A stretch of 64,000 bases of DNA from Bordetella hinzii LMG 13501 (GTDB taxonomy: Bacteria; Pseudomonadota; Gammaproteobacteria; Burkholderiales; Burkholderiaceae_B), in contig NZ_LRUJ01000023.1 in assembly GCF_001548475.1 (NCBI RefSeq), positions 1-64,000 of the forward strand, written 5' to 3'. The position numbers and the translations under genes were made by a program. Within the stretch, counting starts at the first letter, position 1. The number at the start of each line of letters is the position of its first letter. Shown one piece after another: positions 44,527 to 52,906 of the stretch. The notes beneath the pieces were generated by a model. That model searched no databases, was not told where the DNA came from, and saw only the letters and a program-made list of their open reading frames with translations.

Positions 44527-45708
44527 ATGAACCCATACACCGCCCTCCACACGCCGCTGGCCGGCATACGCGGCCGCCGCGTACTCACCCCTTCCGGGCT
44601 GGCCGAAGCCGCCCTGTCGTTTGATGCGGACGGCCTGCTGTCGTCCGGCGAGGGCGGCGGTGCCTGGCTGGACGCCGGCGATCTGCTGGTCCTGCCCGGC
44701 ATCGTCGATTTGCATGGCGACGCTTTCGAGCGCGCCATCATGCCGCGGCCGCGCGTCTCCTTTCCGTACGACAACGCGCTCTACGACGTCGACCGGCAGC
44801 TGCTGGCCCAAGGCATCACGACCGAGTTCCACGGCGTGACCCTGTCCTGGGAAGGCGGCCTGCGGGGCGCCGCTTATGCCGAGCGCATGTTCGATGCGCT
44901 GGCCCGCGTGCGCGCGCAGCTGGGTTCGCGGCATTGCGTGCACCTGCGCTTCGAGACGCATCACATCGACGGCCTGGAATTGGCCCAGCGCTGGATACAG
45001 GACGGCAAGGTGCAGTTCGTGGCCCTGAACGACCACCTGCCCGGCATGGCCAAGCGGCTGGGCGACGAACGCAAGCTGATGCAGTATGCCGACCGCGCCG
45101 AGTGCGACATCGACGTCTTCCGCGACCGTATCCGCGCGGCCATGTCGCGCAGCGGCGAAGTCGCCGGCGCCATGCGCCAGCTGGTGCAAAGCGCGCGCCA
45201 GGCCGGCCTGGCCGTCGCCTCCCACGATGATCCGGATTGCGCCACGCGCCGGTACTACCATCAGCTGGGCTGCACGGTCGCCGAGTTCCCCCTGAACGAA
45301 GCCGCCGCCCGCCTGGCGCGCGACCTCGGCAATTCGGTGGTTTTCGGCGCGCCCAATGTCGTGCGCGGCGGCAGCCATACCGGCGCGCCCAGCGCTTCGG
45401 AAATGGTGCGCCAGGGCCTGTGCGATGTGCTGACCTCCGATTACTACTATCCGGCGCCGCTGGCCGCCGCGCTCCAATTGGCGCAGCATGAAGGCCTGGC
45501 CCGCGCCTGGAGCCTGGTGTCCCTCAATCCCGCCCGCGCGGCCGGCCTGGGCGACCGGGGCCAGCTGCGGCCCGGCCTGCGCGCCGACCTCATCGTCGTG
45601 GACGACAGCATCCCTGGCCTGCCGCGCGTGCGGGCCACCGTGGTCGACGGCCAGCTGCGCTACGCCACCCACGCCCTGCAAGCCCAGACTTCGCTCCTGG
45701 CGGCCTGA
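44527..45708 (+). CDS. Second PhnM-type amidohydrolase
   Basis: 393 residues from the ATG at 44527 (MNPYTALHTPL). Clear PhnM paralogue: PGIVDLHGDAFERAIMPRPRVSFPYD, GITTEFHGVTLSWEGG, ALNDHLPGMAKRL (in place of MDHSPGQ), SHDDPDCATRRYY, FGAPNVVRGGSHTG and LTSDYYYP. It heads a three-gene unit with DUF1045 and phnN. It differs throughout from the operon phnM, so it is an old paralogue. It may act on a different ribosyl intermediate. Confidence 0.87.
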   Translation: MNPYTALHTPLAGIRGRRVLTPSGLAEAALSFDADGLLSSGEGGGAWLDAGDLLVLPGIVDLHGDAFERAIMPRPRVSFPYDNALYDVDRQLLAQGITTEFHGVTLSWEGGLRGAAYAERMFDALARVRAQLGSRHCVHLRFETHHIDGLELAQRWIQDGKVQFVALNDHLPGMAKRLGDERKLMQYADRAECDIDVFRDRIRAAMSRSGEVAGAMRQLVQSARQAGLAVASHDDPDCATRRYYHQLGCTVAEFPLNEAAARLARDLGNSVVFGAPNVVRGGSHTGAPSASEMVRQGLCDVLTSDYYYPAPLAAALQLAQHEGLARAWSLVSLNPARAAGLGDRGQLRPGLRADLIVVDDSIPGLPRVRATVVDGQLRYATHALQAQTSLLAA

Positions 45709-45713
45709 ACATC

Positions 45714-46433
45714 ATGCCGGCCGCCTATCGCTATGCGCTCTACCTGGCCCCCACCGGTCCCTGGGGCGAACTGGGGCGGCGATGGCTGGGCCGCTGCCCG
45801 GACCGGGGCCTGGCCCTGCCCAGCCCTGCCCCGGCCGGCTGGGTGCGCGCGCCGCGCCACTATGGCCTGCACGCCACCCTCAAAGCCCCCTTCCGCCTGG
45901 CCGCCCAGGCCAGCCCCGAGGCCCTGGACGAGACGGCGCGCCGTCTCGCGCGGCGGCACCGCCCGTTCGAGCTGCCGCTGGCCCTCACGCGCCTGCGCGG
46001 CTTTCTGGCATGGTGCGTGCCGCCGCGGGAGCAGGCCGCCCTGCGATCCATCAACACCTTGGCCGAACGCGCGCTGCGCGAGGCCGACGGCCTGCGCGCG
46101 CCCCTGAACGAGGCCGAACTCGCCCGTCGCCTGGCCGCGCCGCTGTCCGGCGCCCAAAAGGCCATGCTGGCCCGCTGGGGCTATCCCTATGCGCTGGACA
46201 CCTTCACCTTCCACATCACGCTGACCGGTTCGCTGGATGCGCACGATCTGGACCAGGCGCAGGCCGAACTGGCCCGGCAAAGCCAGGCTTGGTCTTCGCA
46301 AGCCATGCCGGTCGATGCCTTGAGCGTCTACGTGCAGCCCGAGCCGGGCGCGGACTTCCTTGTGGCACGCCATTATGGGTTTGACGGGGCCTGTGCCGAC
46401 GGCGTGGGCGCGGCCTGGCTGTCCTCGACATGA
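45714..46433 (+). CDS. DUF1045 phosphonate-locus protein, 2H phosphoesterase-like
   Basis: 239 residues. Two H-x-T-like motifs, HATLKAPF near residue 53 and HITLTGSL near residue 168, place it in the 2H phosphoesterase superfamily, whose members cleave or form cyclic phosphates. DUF1045 genes are known for occurring in C-P lyase clusters. Here it lies between phnM2 and phnN (ATGA overlap with phnN). With no phnP visible, it is a candidate for opening the 1,2-cyclic ribose phosphate; that is inference. Confidence 0.82.
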   Translation: MPAAYRYALYLAPTGPWGELGRRWLGRCPDRGLALPSPAPAGWVRAPRHYGLHATLKAPFRLAAQASPEALDETARRLARRHRPFELPLALTRLRGFLAWCVPPREQAALRSINTLAERALREADGLRAPLNEAELARRLAAPLSGAQKAMLARWGYPYALDTFTFHITLTGSLDAHDLDQAQAELARQSQAWSSQAMPVDALSVYVQPEPGADFLVARHYGFDGACADGVGAAWLSST

Positions 46434-46978
46434 AGGGCCGGGGCCTGATCTACCTGATGGGTCCATCGGGCAGCGGCAAGGACACGCTGCTCGGGCTGCT
46501 GCCCGCCCTGCTGCCGCCGCAATTCCGCGTGCGCATCGCGCAACGCTGGGTCACGCGCCCGGCGCGCGACGAGGCCTCCTGCTATTTGCCGGCCGAAGCG
46601 TTCGACCACAGGGCGGCGCGCGGCGGCTTCGCCCTGCACTGGAAGAGCCATGGGCTGGCCTACGGCATCGGCATCGAGATCGAGGACTGGCTCGCCCTGG
46701 GCGACAGGGTCGTCGTCAATGGCTCGCGGCAATACCTGGCGCAGGCCCATGCCCGCTATCCCGGCCTGACCGCCGTGAACATCACAGTGCGGGCCGAACT
46801 GCTGGCCCAGCGGCTGCGCGCGCGCGGCCGCGAGGGTGAACACGACATCCAGGCCCGGCTGGCCCGCGCCCAGGCGCCCTTCGCGCTGCCGGCGCGCTGC
46901 CGGTATGTCGATATCGCCAACGATGCCGCCCCCGCCGTGGCCGCCCAGGCCCTGGCGCGCGTGGTCATCAGCGCCTGA
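46430..46978 (+). CDS. phnN: Ribose 1,5-bisphosphate phosphokinase
   Basis: Phosphorylates ribose 1,5-bisphosphate to PRPP, closing the C-P lyase pathway. 182 residues. Walker A GPSGSGKDTLL with the Asp typical of PhnN, and RWVTRPARDEASCYLP and LHWKSHGLAYGI, which resemble guanylate-kinase-like PhnN. Last gene of phnM2-DUF1045-phnN. Confidence 0.93.
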   Translation: MKGRGLIYLMGPSGSGKDTLLGLLPALLPPQFRVRIAQRWVTRPARDEASCYLPAEAFDHRAARGGFALHWKSHGLAYGIGIEIEDWLALGDRVVVNGSRQYLAQAHARYPGLTAVNITVRAELLAQRLRARGREGEHDIQARLARAQAPFALPARCRYVDIANDAAPAVAAQALARVVISA

Positions 46979-47000
46979 ACGGCGCGCTTCTGCCGGGCAT

Positions 47001-47028
47001 AAAAAAAGTGGCGCGCCCCGCGCGCCAC
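47001..47028 (-). terminator. Intrinsic terminator of phnCDE
   Basis: GTGGCGCG (47008-47015), 5-base loop, CGCGCCAC (47021-47028). On the minus strand it is followed by seven T residues. It lies between the convergent phnN and phnE genes; on the plus strand no U-tract follows. Confidence 0.88.
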
Positions 47029-47071
47029 GTCAAAGGCCGCGCCACGAGGGCGCGGCAGTGCTTTCGTCACC

Positions 47072-47866
47072 TCAGACCAGCATGGCGCGGATACGCGCGG
47101 AAATCAGGTCGATGGCGGCCACGAAGGCGATGATGATGATCATGATGGCGCAGGTCTCGGCATAGCGGAAACTGCGGATGATCTCCCACAGCAGCGTGCC
47201 GATGCCGCCAGCGCCCACGATGCCCACCACCGAGGCCGAGCGCACATTGGATTCGAAGCGGTAGAGCGACAGGGAAATCCACAGCGGCAAGACTTGCGGG
47301 ATGACCCCGTAGACCACCTCTTCGACGGCGTTGGCGCCGGTGGCCCGCACGCCCTCGACCGGACGCGGATCAATGGCTTCGACCGCCTCGGAGAACAGCT
47401 TGGCCAGCACGCCCGTGGTATGCACCCACAATGCCAGCACCCCGGCGAAAGGCCCCAGGCCCACCGCCACGATGAAGAGCATGGCGAACACCATCTCGTT
47501 GATCGCCCGGCAGGCGTCCATGAGCCGGCGCAGGGGCTGGTGGACCCAGACCGGCGCGATATTGGCCGAACACAGCAGGCCCAGGGGCACCGCCGCCACG
47601 ACCGCCAGGAAGGTCCCCCAGACGGCGATCTGCACGGTCACCACCATCTCATCGAGATACTGGCGCCAATCGCGGAAGTCCGGCGGAAAGAAGTCGGCGG
47701 CGAAACTCGCCATATTGCCGGAGTCACGCAGCAGATCCAGCGGGCGCATGTCGGCGCCCTTCCAGGACAAGGCCAGGATGGCCAGCGCGACCGCCCAGGC
47801 CAGCATGGCGGGCAGCGAGGCGCGCGGCCCCGGGTTGTGGACGACAGGGGTGGCGGCGGTGCTCAT
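47072..47866 (-). CDS. phnE: Phosphonate ABC transporter, permease
   Basis: 264 residues with about six membrane segments and the coupling loop [22 protein letters not shown], then [20 protein letters not shown], the signature of PhnE-type permeases. A single permease gene, so a homodimer. Twelve bases after the phnD stop. Confidence 0.95.
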   Translation of the reverse strand: MSTAATPVVHNPGPRASLPAMLAWAVALAILALSWKGADMRPLDLLRDSGNMASFAADFFPPDFRDWRQYLDEMVVTVQIAVWGTFLAVVAAVPLGLLCSANIAPVWVHQPLRRLMDACRAINEMVFAMLFIVAVGLGPFAGVLALWVHTTGVLAKLFSEAVEAIDPRPVEGVRATGANAVEEVVYGVIPQVLPLWISLSLYRFESNVRSASVVGIVGAGGIGTLLWEIIRSFRYAETCAIMIIIIAFVAAIDLISARIRAMLV

Positions 47867-47878
47867 GGGCTGTCCTGC

Positions 47879-48856
47879 TTACTGGGCGGCCTGCTTCTGC
47901 AAGGCCGCCAGCTTGTCGTCCAGCTCGGCGACACGCTTGCCGCGGTCGGCCTCGCTCATATTGGCATCGGCCTGCACGCGCGCCTTTTCCTTGGCGTACT
48001 CCAGCTGGCGGATGGGGATGAGCTGCTGGTTGTCCGAGGCGCGGAAGCCCTTATACGTCAGGCCCTTGAGCACTTCCTGCTCGCGGGCGGCATCCTTGCC
48101 CTTGCCGTAGTTGACGAAGAAGTCGCGCAGCTTGGCCTTCATGTCGGCCGGCAGGTCCGAGCGCCACACCATGGGGTCGGCGGGAATCAGCGGCGACTTC
48201 CAGACCACGCGCACGGTCTCGGTGGCGTCCTTGCCGGTGGCGATGCGATAGCGCTCCAGCGCTTCCGTATTGGCCACGGCGACATCGACCTGCTTGTTGA
48301 TGACCGACAGCAGATTGGTTTCGTGGTTGGCCACGCGCACATTCTTGAACAGCGTCTTGGGATCGACCTTGTTGGCGGCCCACAGGTAATAGCCCGGCAC
48401 CAGGTTGCCCGAGGTCGAATTGGGATCGCCCGTGCCGAAGCTCAGGTTCTTGCCGTTCTTGATGATGTCTTCGACGCTGGTGTAGGGGCTGGCCTTGTTG
48501 ACCAGCAGCACCGACCAATAGCCCGGGTTGCCGTCCTTGTCGATGACCGAGGCGAACACCTCGCCCTGGGCGCGGTCCACGGCCTCCATGGCCGACTTGT
48601 TGCCATACCAGGCCAGCTGCACCTTGTTAAAGCGCATGCCTTCGATGATGCCGGCATAGTCGGAGGCGAAGAAAGGCTTGACCGGCACGCCCACGGCCTT
48701 GGACAGGTCGTCGATCAGGGGTTGCCAGGCGGACTTCAGGTTGCTCGACGATTCCGTCGAGATGATGCCGAAATTCAGCGTCTTGGCGTCTTGGGCCTGG
48801 GCGGCGCCCGCCACGGCGGCCGAGGCGAGCAGGATGCAGAAGGTTCTGCGCAGCAT
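47879..48856 (-). CDS. phnD: Phosphonate ABC transporter, periplasmic binding protein
   Basis: 325 residues with a signal peptide ending AQA (about residue 22). Mature blocks: LNFGIISTESSSNLKSAW, PFFASDYAGIIEGMR, WYGNKSAMEAV and FGTGDPNSTSGNLVPGYYLW, the PhnD ligand-loop region. A Lys/Gln-rich helical C-terminus. Second gene of phnCDE. Confidence 0.95.
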   Translation of the reverse strand: MLRRTFCILLASAAVAGAAQAQDAKTLNFGIISTESSSNLKSAWQPLIDDLSKAVGVPVKPFFASDYAGIIEGMRFNKVQLAWYGNKSAMEAVDRAQGEVFASVIDKDGNPGYWSVLLVNKASPYTSVEDIIKNGKNLSFGTGDPNSTSGNLVPGYYLWAANKVDPKTLFKNVRVANHETNLLSVINKQVDVAVANTEALERYRIATGKDATETVRVVWKSPLIPADPMVWRSDLPADMKAKLRDFFVNYGKGKDAAREQEVLKGLTYKGFRASDNQQLIPIRQLEYAKEKARVQADANMSEADRGKRVAELDDKLAALQKQAAQ

Positions 48857-48905
48857 GATGGTGGAGCTCCAGAGATGAGCAGGTAGGAAAACGGAGGGCG
48901 GCGCT

Positions 48906-49724
48906 TCAGGCCACCAGGGCCAGCTCGGCCGCCCGTTCGGGCTCGGCGCGAGGCGGCATCAGGTCGGCAAGCTCGGTGCCATAGAGGGCTTGCAACATGG
49001 CCGGTGTGAGGGCCTGGGCCGGGCCGTCGTACACGACCTGGCCCTGGCGCAGGGCCACCACGCGCGGGCAATAGCGCATGGCGACATCCACCTGGTGCAA
49101 GGACACGACCACGGCCACGCCCTGCTCGCGATTGATGCTGGCCAGGGTGTCCATGACCCGGCGCGAAGACTCGGGATCCAGCGAAGCAATGGGTTCGTCG
49201 GCCAGGATGACGCGGGCGTTCTGCACCAGGGTGCGGGCGATGGCCGCGCGCTGCTGCTGGCCGCCAGACAGCGTGGAGGCGCGCTGGAAAGCATGCTCGT
49301 GGATGCCGACACGCGCCAGTGCCTGCAGGCCGACGCCGATCTCATCGCGGCGGAACAGGCGCAGCAAGCTGCGCCACATGGGCAGGCGCGGCAACATGCC
49401 GGTCAGCACGTTGACGATGACCGGCAGGCGGCCCACCAGGTTGAATTGCTGGAACACAAAGCCGATGCCGGCCCGGGCGCCGCGCACGCGGCGGCTGATG
49501 CGGCCATCGGCCTGGATCGGCTCGCCATAGACCGCCACCCGGCCGCTGTCGGCCGCCACGAAACCGGCGACATGGCGCAGCAAGGTGGACTTGCCCGAAC
49601 CGGAAGCGCCCAGCAGGGCGACCATTTCGCCCGGCGCCACGCGCAGGCTCACGGCGTCCAGGGCGCGCGTGCCAGCCTTGAAGGATTTGGAGAGGCCTTC
49701 CACCTCGATGGCGTACTGGGTCAT
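48906..49724 (-). CDS. phnC: Phosphonate ABC transporter, ATP-binding protein
   Basis: 272 residues. Walker [11 protein letters not shown]-loop [13 protein letters not shown], the PhnC-type segment NVLTGMLPR, signature [15 protein letters not shown] and Walker [24 protein letters not shown] ribosome site. The promoter region (49725-49800) has a Pho-box-like repeat followed at 10 bp by a CAGAAT -10. Confidence 0.95.
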   Translation of the reverse strand: MTQYAIEVEGLSKSFKAGTRALDAVSLRVAPGEMVALLGASGSGKSTLLRHVAGFVAADSGRVAVYGEPIQADGRISRRVRGARAGIGFVFQQFNLVGRLPVIVNVLTGMLPRLPMWRSLLRLFRRDEIGVGLQALARVGIHEHAFQRASTLSGGQQQRAAIARTLVQNARVILADEPIASLDPESSRRVMDTLASINREQGVAVVVSLHQVDVAMRYCPRVVALRQGQVVYDGPAQALTPAMLQALYGTELADLMPPRAEPERAAELALVA

Positions 49725-49757
49725 GGTCTATCCCCTTGTGGTGAGTCCATTGCGGGG

Positions 49758-49791
49758 ATTCTGGGTGGCCACAATGACCGCCTGATGACGC
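49758..49791 (-). promoter_or_regulatory. Pho-box-like promoter of phnCDE
   Basis: Minus strand: GCGTCAT CAGG CGGTCAT (49774-49791), a 7-4-7 repeat matching CTGTCAT at 5/7 and 6/7, then exactly 10 bases, then CAGAAT (49758-49763) as -10. This is the spacing expected for PhoB-activated promoters. Confidence 0.6.
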
Positions 49792-49835
49792 CATGGCCGC
49801 TGAAATGCCGCTGAAAAAAGGGCCACTGAGGCCTT

Positions 49836-49853
49836 TTGACATCAAACCGTCAT
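49836..49853 (+). promoter_or_regulatory. Second Pho-box-like repeat, opposite orientation
   Basis: Plus strand TTGACAT CAAA CCGTCAT (5/7 and 6/7 to CTGTCAT), 44 bases upstream of the first box and pointing away from phnC, toward infA. Confidence 0.4.
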
Positions 49854-49891
49854 CGAGCGGCCGATATGAGGGGCCGATTCAGGGTTTGTGC

Positions 49892-49920
49892 TAGGCATGA
49901 CGTGGTATCCGCGCTACAAT
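49892..49920 (+). promoter_or_regulatory. Candidate infA promoter
   Basis: TAGGCA (49892-49897), exactly 17 bp, TACAAT (49915-49920). It would give an untranslated leader of about 300 bases before infA. Confidence 0.55.
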
Positions 49921-50226
49921 CGGGATTGTCTTATCCACAGGGTCTGGCCGGGCTCACCAATAGACCGCATTCGCGATCTCCCTCCCCAGGCCCCGCGGGC
50001 TACGGTTTACCGCTACCCGCAGCTTCTTCCGGCAAGCCAGCTTGCCGCGACCAAGCCGCGCTTGACCGCGCACATTGCCCTCGCGGCGTGAGTACCCGCC
50101 TGATCCAGCCCCTTGGGGCCGGCCCGTACCCGTGCCAGTTGCGGCGCCTTCGCGCCGCGCTGCTCTCTTGCGCTGGGCGTTTGGCGCATGCCCAGGCATG
50201 CGCGCACTGAAAAAAGGAGTCTATAC
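49921..50226 (+). other. Long infA leader
   Basis: No credible protein gene in about 300 bases. It contains a stable stem GCGGCGC-CTTC-GCGCCGC (50141-50158) and other GC-rich pairs, then a clean AAAAAAGGAG ribosome site 8 bases from the infA ATG. Probably a structured 5' untranslated region. Confidence 0.45.
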
Positions 50227-50490
50227 ATGGCGAAAGAAGAACTCATCGAGCTGCAAGGCGTCGTCGACGAAGTGCTGCCCGACAGCCGCTATCGTGTCAC
50301 CCTGGACAACGGCGTCGAAGTGGGCGCCTACGCCTCGGGCCGCATGCGCAAGCACCGCATCCGCATCCTGGCCGGCGACCGCGTCACCCTGGAAATGTCC
50401 CCCTACGACCTGACCAAGGGCCGTATCAACTTCCGCCACAAAGACGAGCGTCCCTCCTCGGGCCCCGCGCGTCCGATGGTGCGCCGCTGA
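50227..50490 (+). CDS. infA: Translation initiation factor IF-1
   Basis: S1/OB-fold protein that binds the ribosomal A site during initiation. The IF-1 core is intact: [21 protein letters not shown], then [29 protein letters not shown]. At 87 residues it exceeds the usual 72 through a Pro/Arg-rich tail ([15 protein letters not shown]). It is outside the ribosomal protein operon, which suggests the second infA copy common in betaproteobacteria. Confidence 0.93.
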   Translation: MAKEELIELQGVVDEVLPDSRYRVTLDNGVEVGAYASGRMRKHRIRILAGDRVTLEMSPYDLTKGRINFRHKDERPSSGPARPMVRR

Positions 50491-50579
50491 CGCCTCCCGG
50501 GCGCTAGGACGGGAACTAGGCCGGTTCACGGCCTGTCCTGGCGCGATCGTCGCGGCCGCCGGCATGGGAAAATCGCGGC

Positions 50580-50870
50580 ATGAGCACCCCCAGCCCCGAT
50601 CCCGCCCAAACGCTGCGCCAGGCCGCCGACCGCCTGGCCCGCGCCCGGCGTGCGCACGAGCACGGCGAACGCGGCCTGGCCCTGCTGATGCAATCGCGGG
50701 AAAACTTCATCAACAGCCTGCGCAACACCGGGCTGAACTACGCCCAGGCCAAAATCAAATTCGACATCTGCCTGGAACAACAGCGCGACCTGCAAAAACG
50801 CATCACGCGGGAGCTGGAGTACGCGCAGCGGAATTACCTCCAGCTGGTGTCGGACACCGCCAAGGTGTGA
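50580..50870 (+). CDS. Unknown 96-residue coiled-coil protein
   Basis: Entirely helical-looking: heptad-like Leu/Ala/Arg pattern (TLRQAADRLARARRAHEHGERGLALLMQ) and LEQQRDLQKRITRELEYAQ. No signal or membrane segment. Conserved-looking middle block NTGLNYAQAKIKFDICLEQQ. I do not recognise a family. Downstream of infA by 89 bases, convergent with the M23 peptidase gene. Confidence 0.6.
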   Translation: MSTPSPDPAQTLRQAADRLARARRAHEHGERGLALLMQSRENFINSLRNTGLNYAQAKIKFDICLEQQRDLQKRITRELEYAQRNYLQLVSDTAKV

Positions 50871-50909
50871 CCCGGGCCTGCCGCCGCGCCGGCATGTGCC
50901 TGACCCGAA

Positions 50910-51764
50910 TTATTTCAGGAATATCGCAGGATCCACCCGAGCATCATTGAGGCTGACGTTCCAGTGCAGGTGGGGGCCGGTCGCGCGGCCGGTGGCGCCG
51001 ACCTTGGCGACGACGGCGCCGCGGGCCACGTCGTCGCCCAGTTGGACGTTGATGGCCGACAGGTGGGCGAACATGCTGACCAGGCCCTGTCCATGGTCGA
51101 TGAAGAGGGTCTTGCCATTGAAGAAATAGTCGCCGACCAGCACGACCTTGCCGGCGGCGGGCGCCTTGACCGGGGTGCCGGCCGGCACCGCGAAGTCCAG
51201 GCCGGAATGCGGATTGCGCTCTTCGCCGTTGAAGAAGCGCCGCAGCCCGAAGGGGCTGGACAGCCGGCCGCCCTGCACGGGGCGGTCCAGGATCACATTG
51301 CTGGGCGTGACGTCGGCGCGGAATGCGCCGTAGGCGGCATTCTGGGCAGCCAACTCACGCTCGATGCGCTTCATGTCCTCCGGATTGGGATTGACCTGGC
51401 GCGGGTTCTTCAGCGTGATGTGCTGGGCGGCATATTGTTTGCCCCGCACCGTGAAGGCGATCTCGCGCGAGCGCCCGTCCTGGCTGACCGACAGCGTCTG
51501 CTGGCCGGCGGGGACCTTCAGGCCGATGCCGACCACGGCCACCCAGGCAGTATCGCTATCGCGCACGACCAGCACCGGGCGGCCTTGGAAGCGGGCGCGG
51601 GGCGCTTGCGGCGAGGCGCCCAGACTGATCACGGCAATACCGCCCGGCACGGGCTGGTGCAGGCTGCGCGCGATGTAGCCGCCGGCTTGCGCCCGGGCCA
51701 CCGCCGGCAGCCAGGCCGGCAGCGCCGCCGCCATGCCGGCGGCCAGGAAAACCCGCCGCCTCAC
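50910..51764 (-). CDS. M23-family metallopeptidase (LytM-domain)
   Basis: Peptidoglycan endopeptidase of 284 residues. All M23 zinc and catalytic residues are present: HSGLD (His186, Asp190), FAHL (His234) and HLHW (His265, His267). Best start is GTG at 51762-51764, overlapping the upstream stop as GTGA. The N-terminus then reads RRRVFLAAG, a twin-arginine-like motif followed by a hydrophobic stretch ending ARAQA, suggesting Tat export. Last gene of mog-lipoprotein-M23. Confidence 0.88.
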   Translation of the reverse strand: MRRRVFLAAGMAAALPAWLPAVARAQAGGYIARSLHQPVPGGIAVISLGASPQAPRARFQGRPVLVVRDSDTAWVAVVGIGLKVPAGQQTLSVSQDGRSREIAFTVRGKQYAAQHITLKNPRQVNPNPEDMKRIERELAAQNAAYGAFRADVTPSNVILDRPVQGGRLSSPFGLRRFFNGEERNPHSGLDFAVPAGTPVKAPAAGKVVLVGDYFFNGKTLFIDHGQGLVSMFAHLSAINVQLGDDVARGAVVAKVGATGRATGPHLHWNVSLNDARVDPAIFLK

Positions 51765-52099
51765 AGGCAAAGATTGGCCGACTCGGCCAGGGGCTGGGCG
51801 CGTTGCGGCAGGCGCGAAGCCAGCCGCACATCGGTCTTGCCGCGATAGGTGCTGGCGCTGAGCACGGATTCCACGCCCAGGGAGCCATCGACGACCAGTT
51901 CCAGGCCGTCGCGCAGCGGCTGCTGCTTGAACGTTACGCCCAGCCCTTTCCAGGCCGCCCCCACGCACTCGGCGTAATCCGCTGCGCTGCGTTGCGTGGA
52001 GCCATAGAACACCGGATCCAGGGAACGGATGTCCTTGGCGGTCACGCAGGCGGCCAAGGGCGCAGCAAGCGCGAGAATGAGGGCAAGACGGATTTTCAT
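51761..52099 (-). CDS. Predicted small lipoprotein
   Basis: 112 residues from the ATG at 52097-52099 (MKIRLALILAL). Lipoprotein signal with lipobox LAAC (Cys about 18). The mature part contains two more cysteines (ECVGAAW and NLCL at the very end), which might pair. Family unknown. Coupled by GTGA overlap to the M23 peptidase, so possibly an envelope partner of it. Confidence 0.75.
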   Translation of the reverse strand: MKIRLALILALAAPLAACVTAKDIRSLDPVFYGSTQRSAADYAECVGAAWKGLGVTFKQQPLRDGLELVVDGSLGVESVLSASTYRGKTDVRLASRLPQRAQPLAESANLCL

Positions 52100-52152
52100 G
52101 AGAGATTCCAGACAGCGAAAAACTGCGCCCAACTATACCGCAGGGCCCGGGG

Positions 52153-52776
52153 TCAGGCCTGGGCGGGGCGTTGGGCGGACTTGGGCCGGAAGGCCTTGAC
52201 GATCTCGCCGCGCGTCTCGATGTAGGGCCCGCCGATGAGGTCGATGCAATAAGGCACGGCGGCGAAGATGCCGGGCACGCGCACCGCGCCGTTCTCGTCC
52301 TTCAGGCCTTCCAGTGTCTCGCGTATGGCCTTGGGCTGGCCGGGAAGGTTCAGGATCAGGGCGGCATGGCCGGCCGTCTCGCGCAGCACGCCCACCTGCC
52401 GCGACAGGATGGCGGTGGGCACGAATTGCAGGCTGATCTGGCGCATCTGCTCGCCAAAACCCGGCATCTCGCGCGTGGCCACCGCCAGGGTGGCCTCGGG
52501 CGTGACGTCGCGCCGGGCTGGGCCCGTGCCGCCGGTGGTCAGCACCAGGTCGCAGCCGGCCTGGTCCACCAGCTCCGTCAATGCCGCCGAAATCGCGGCG
52601 CGGTCATCGGCCACCAGGCGCTCGACCGCCTGCCAGGGCGAAGCCAGCGCCCGGCCCAGCCATTCGCGCAGGGCGGGCAGGCCCTGGTCCGCATACACGC
52701 CGGCGCTGGCGCGGTCGGAAACCGATACCAGGCCGACGATGAGCGCATCGGGATGGCTGCGGGTAATGGGGGTCAT
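52153..52776 (-). CDS. mog: Molybdopterin adenylyltransferase
   Basis: Adenylylates molybdopterin before molybdenum insertion. 207 residues from the ATG at 52774-52776 (MTPITRSHPDAL). MoaB/Mog motifs: [42 protein letters not shown], and NLPGQPKAIRETL, followed by VPYCIDLIGGPYIET. The Mog-type length and C-terminus support this over MoaB. Confidence 0.92.
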   Translation of the reverse strand: MTPITRSHPDALIVGLVSVSDRASAGVYADQGLPALREWLGRALASPWQAVERLVADDRAAISAALTELVDQAGCDLVLTTGGTGPARRDVTPEATLAVATREMPGFGEQMRQISLQFVPTAILSRQVGVLRETAGHAALILNLPGQPKAIRETLEGLKDENGAVRVPGIFAAVPYCIDLIGGPYIETRGEIVKAFRPKSAQRPAQA

Positions 52777-52906
52777 GGTTGTCACGGCGTATCCATCGAA
52801 AGCGGCGGGCCTGGCCCGGAACACAAAATGCTACCGCAAGGCCAGGCGGCTCGGGGACACGTCACAAATCTGCAATAATCTCGGGACTCCACATCGGCTC
52901 GCACCC

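Noticed and set aside
47294-48886. A 530-codon plus-strand open frame
   Set aside because: Antisense to phnD and phnE, both unambiguous; no domain recognised.
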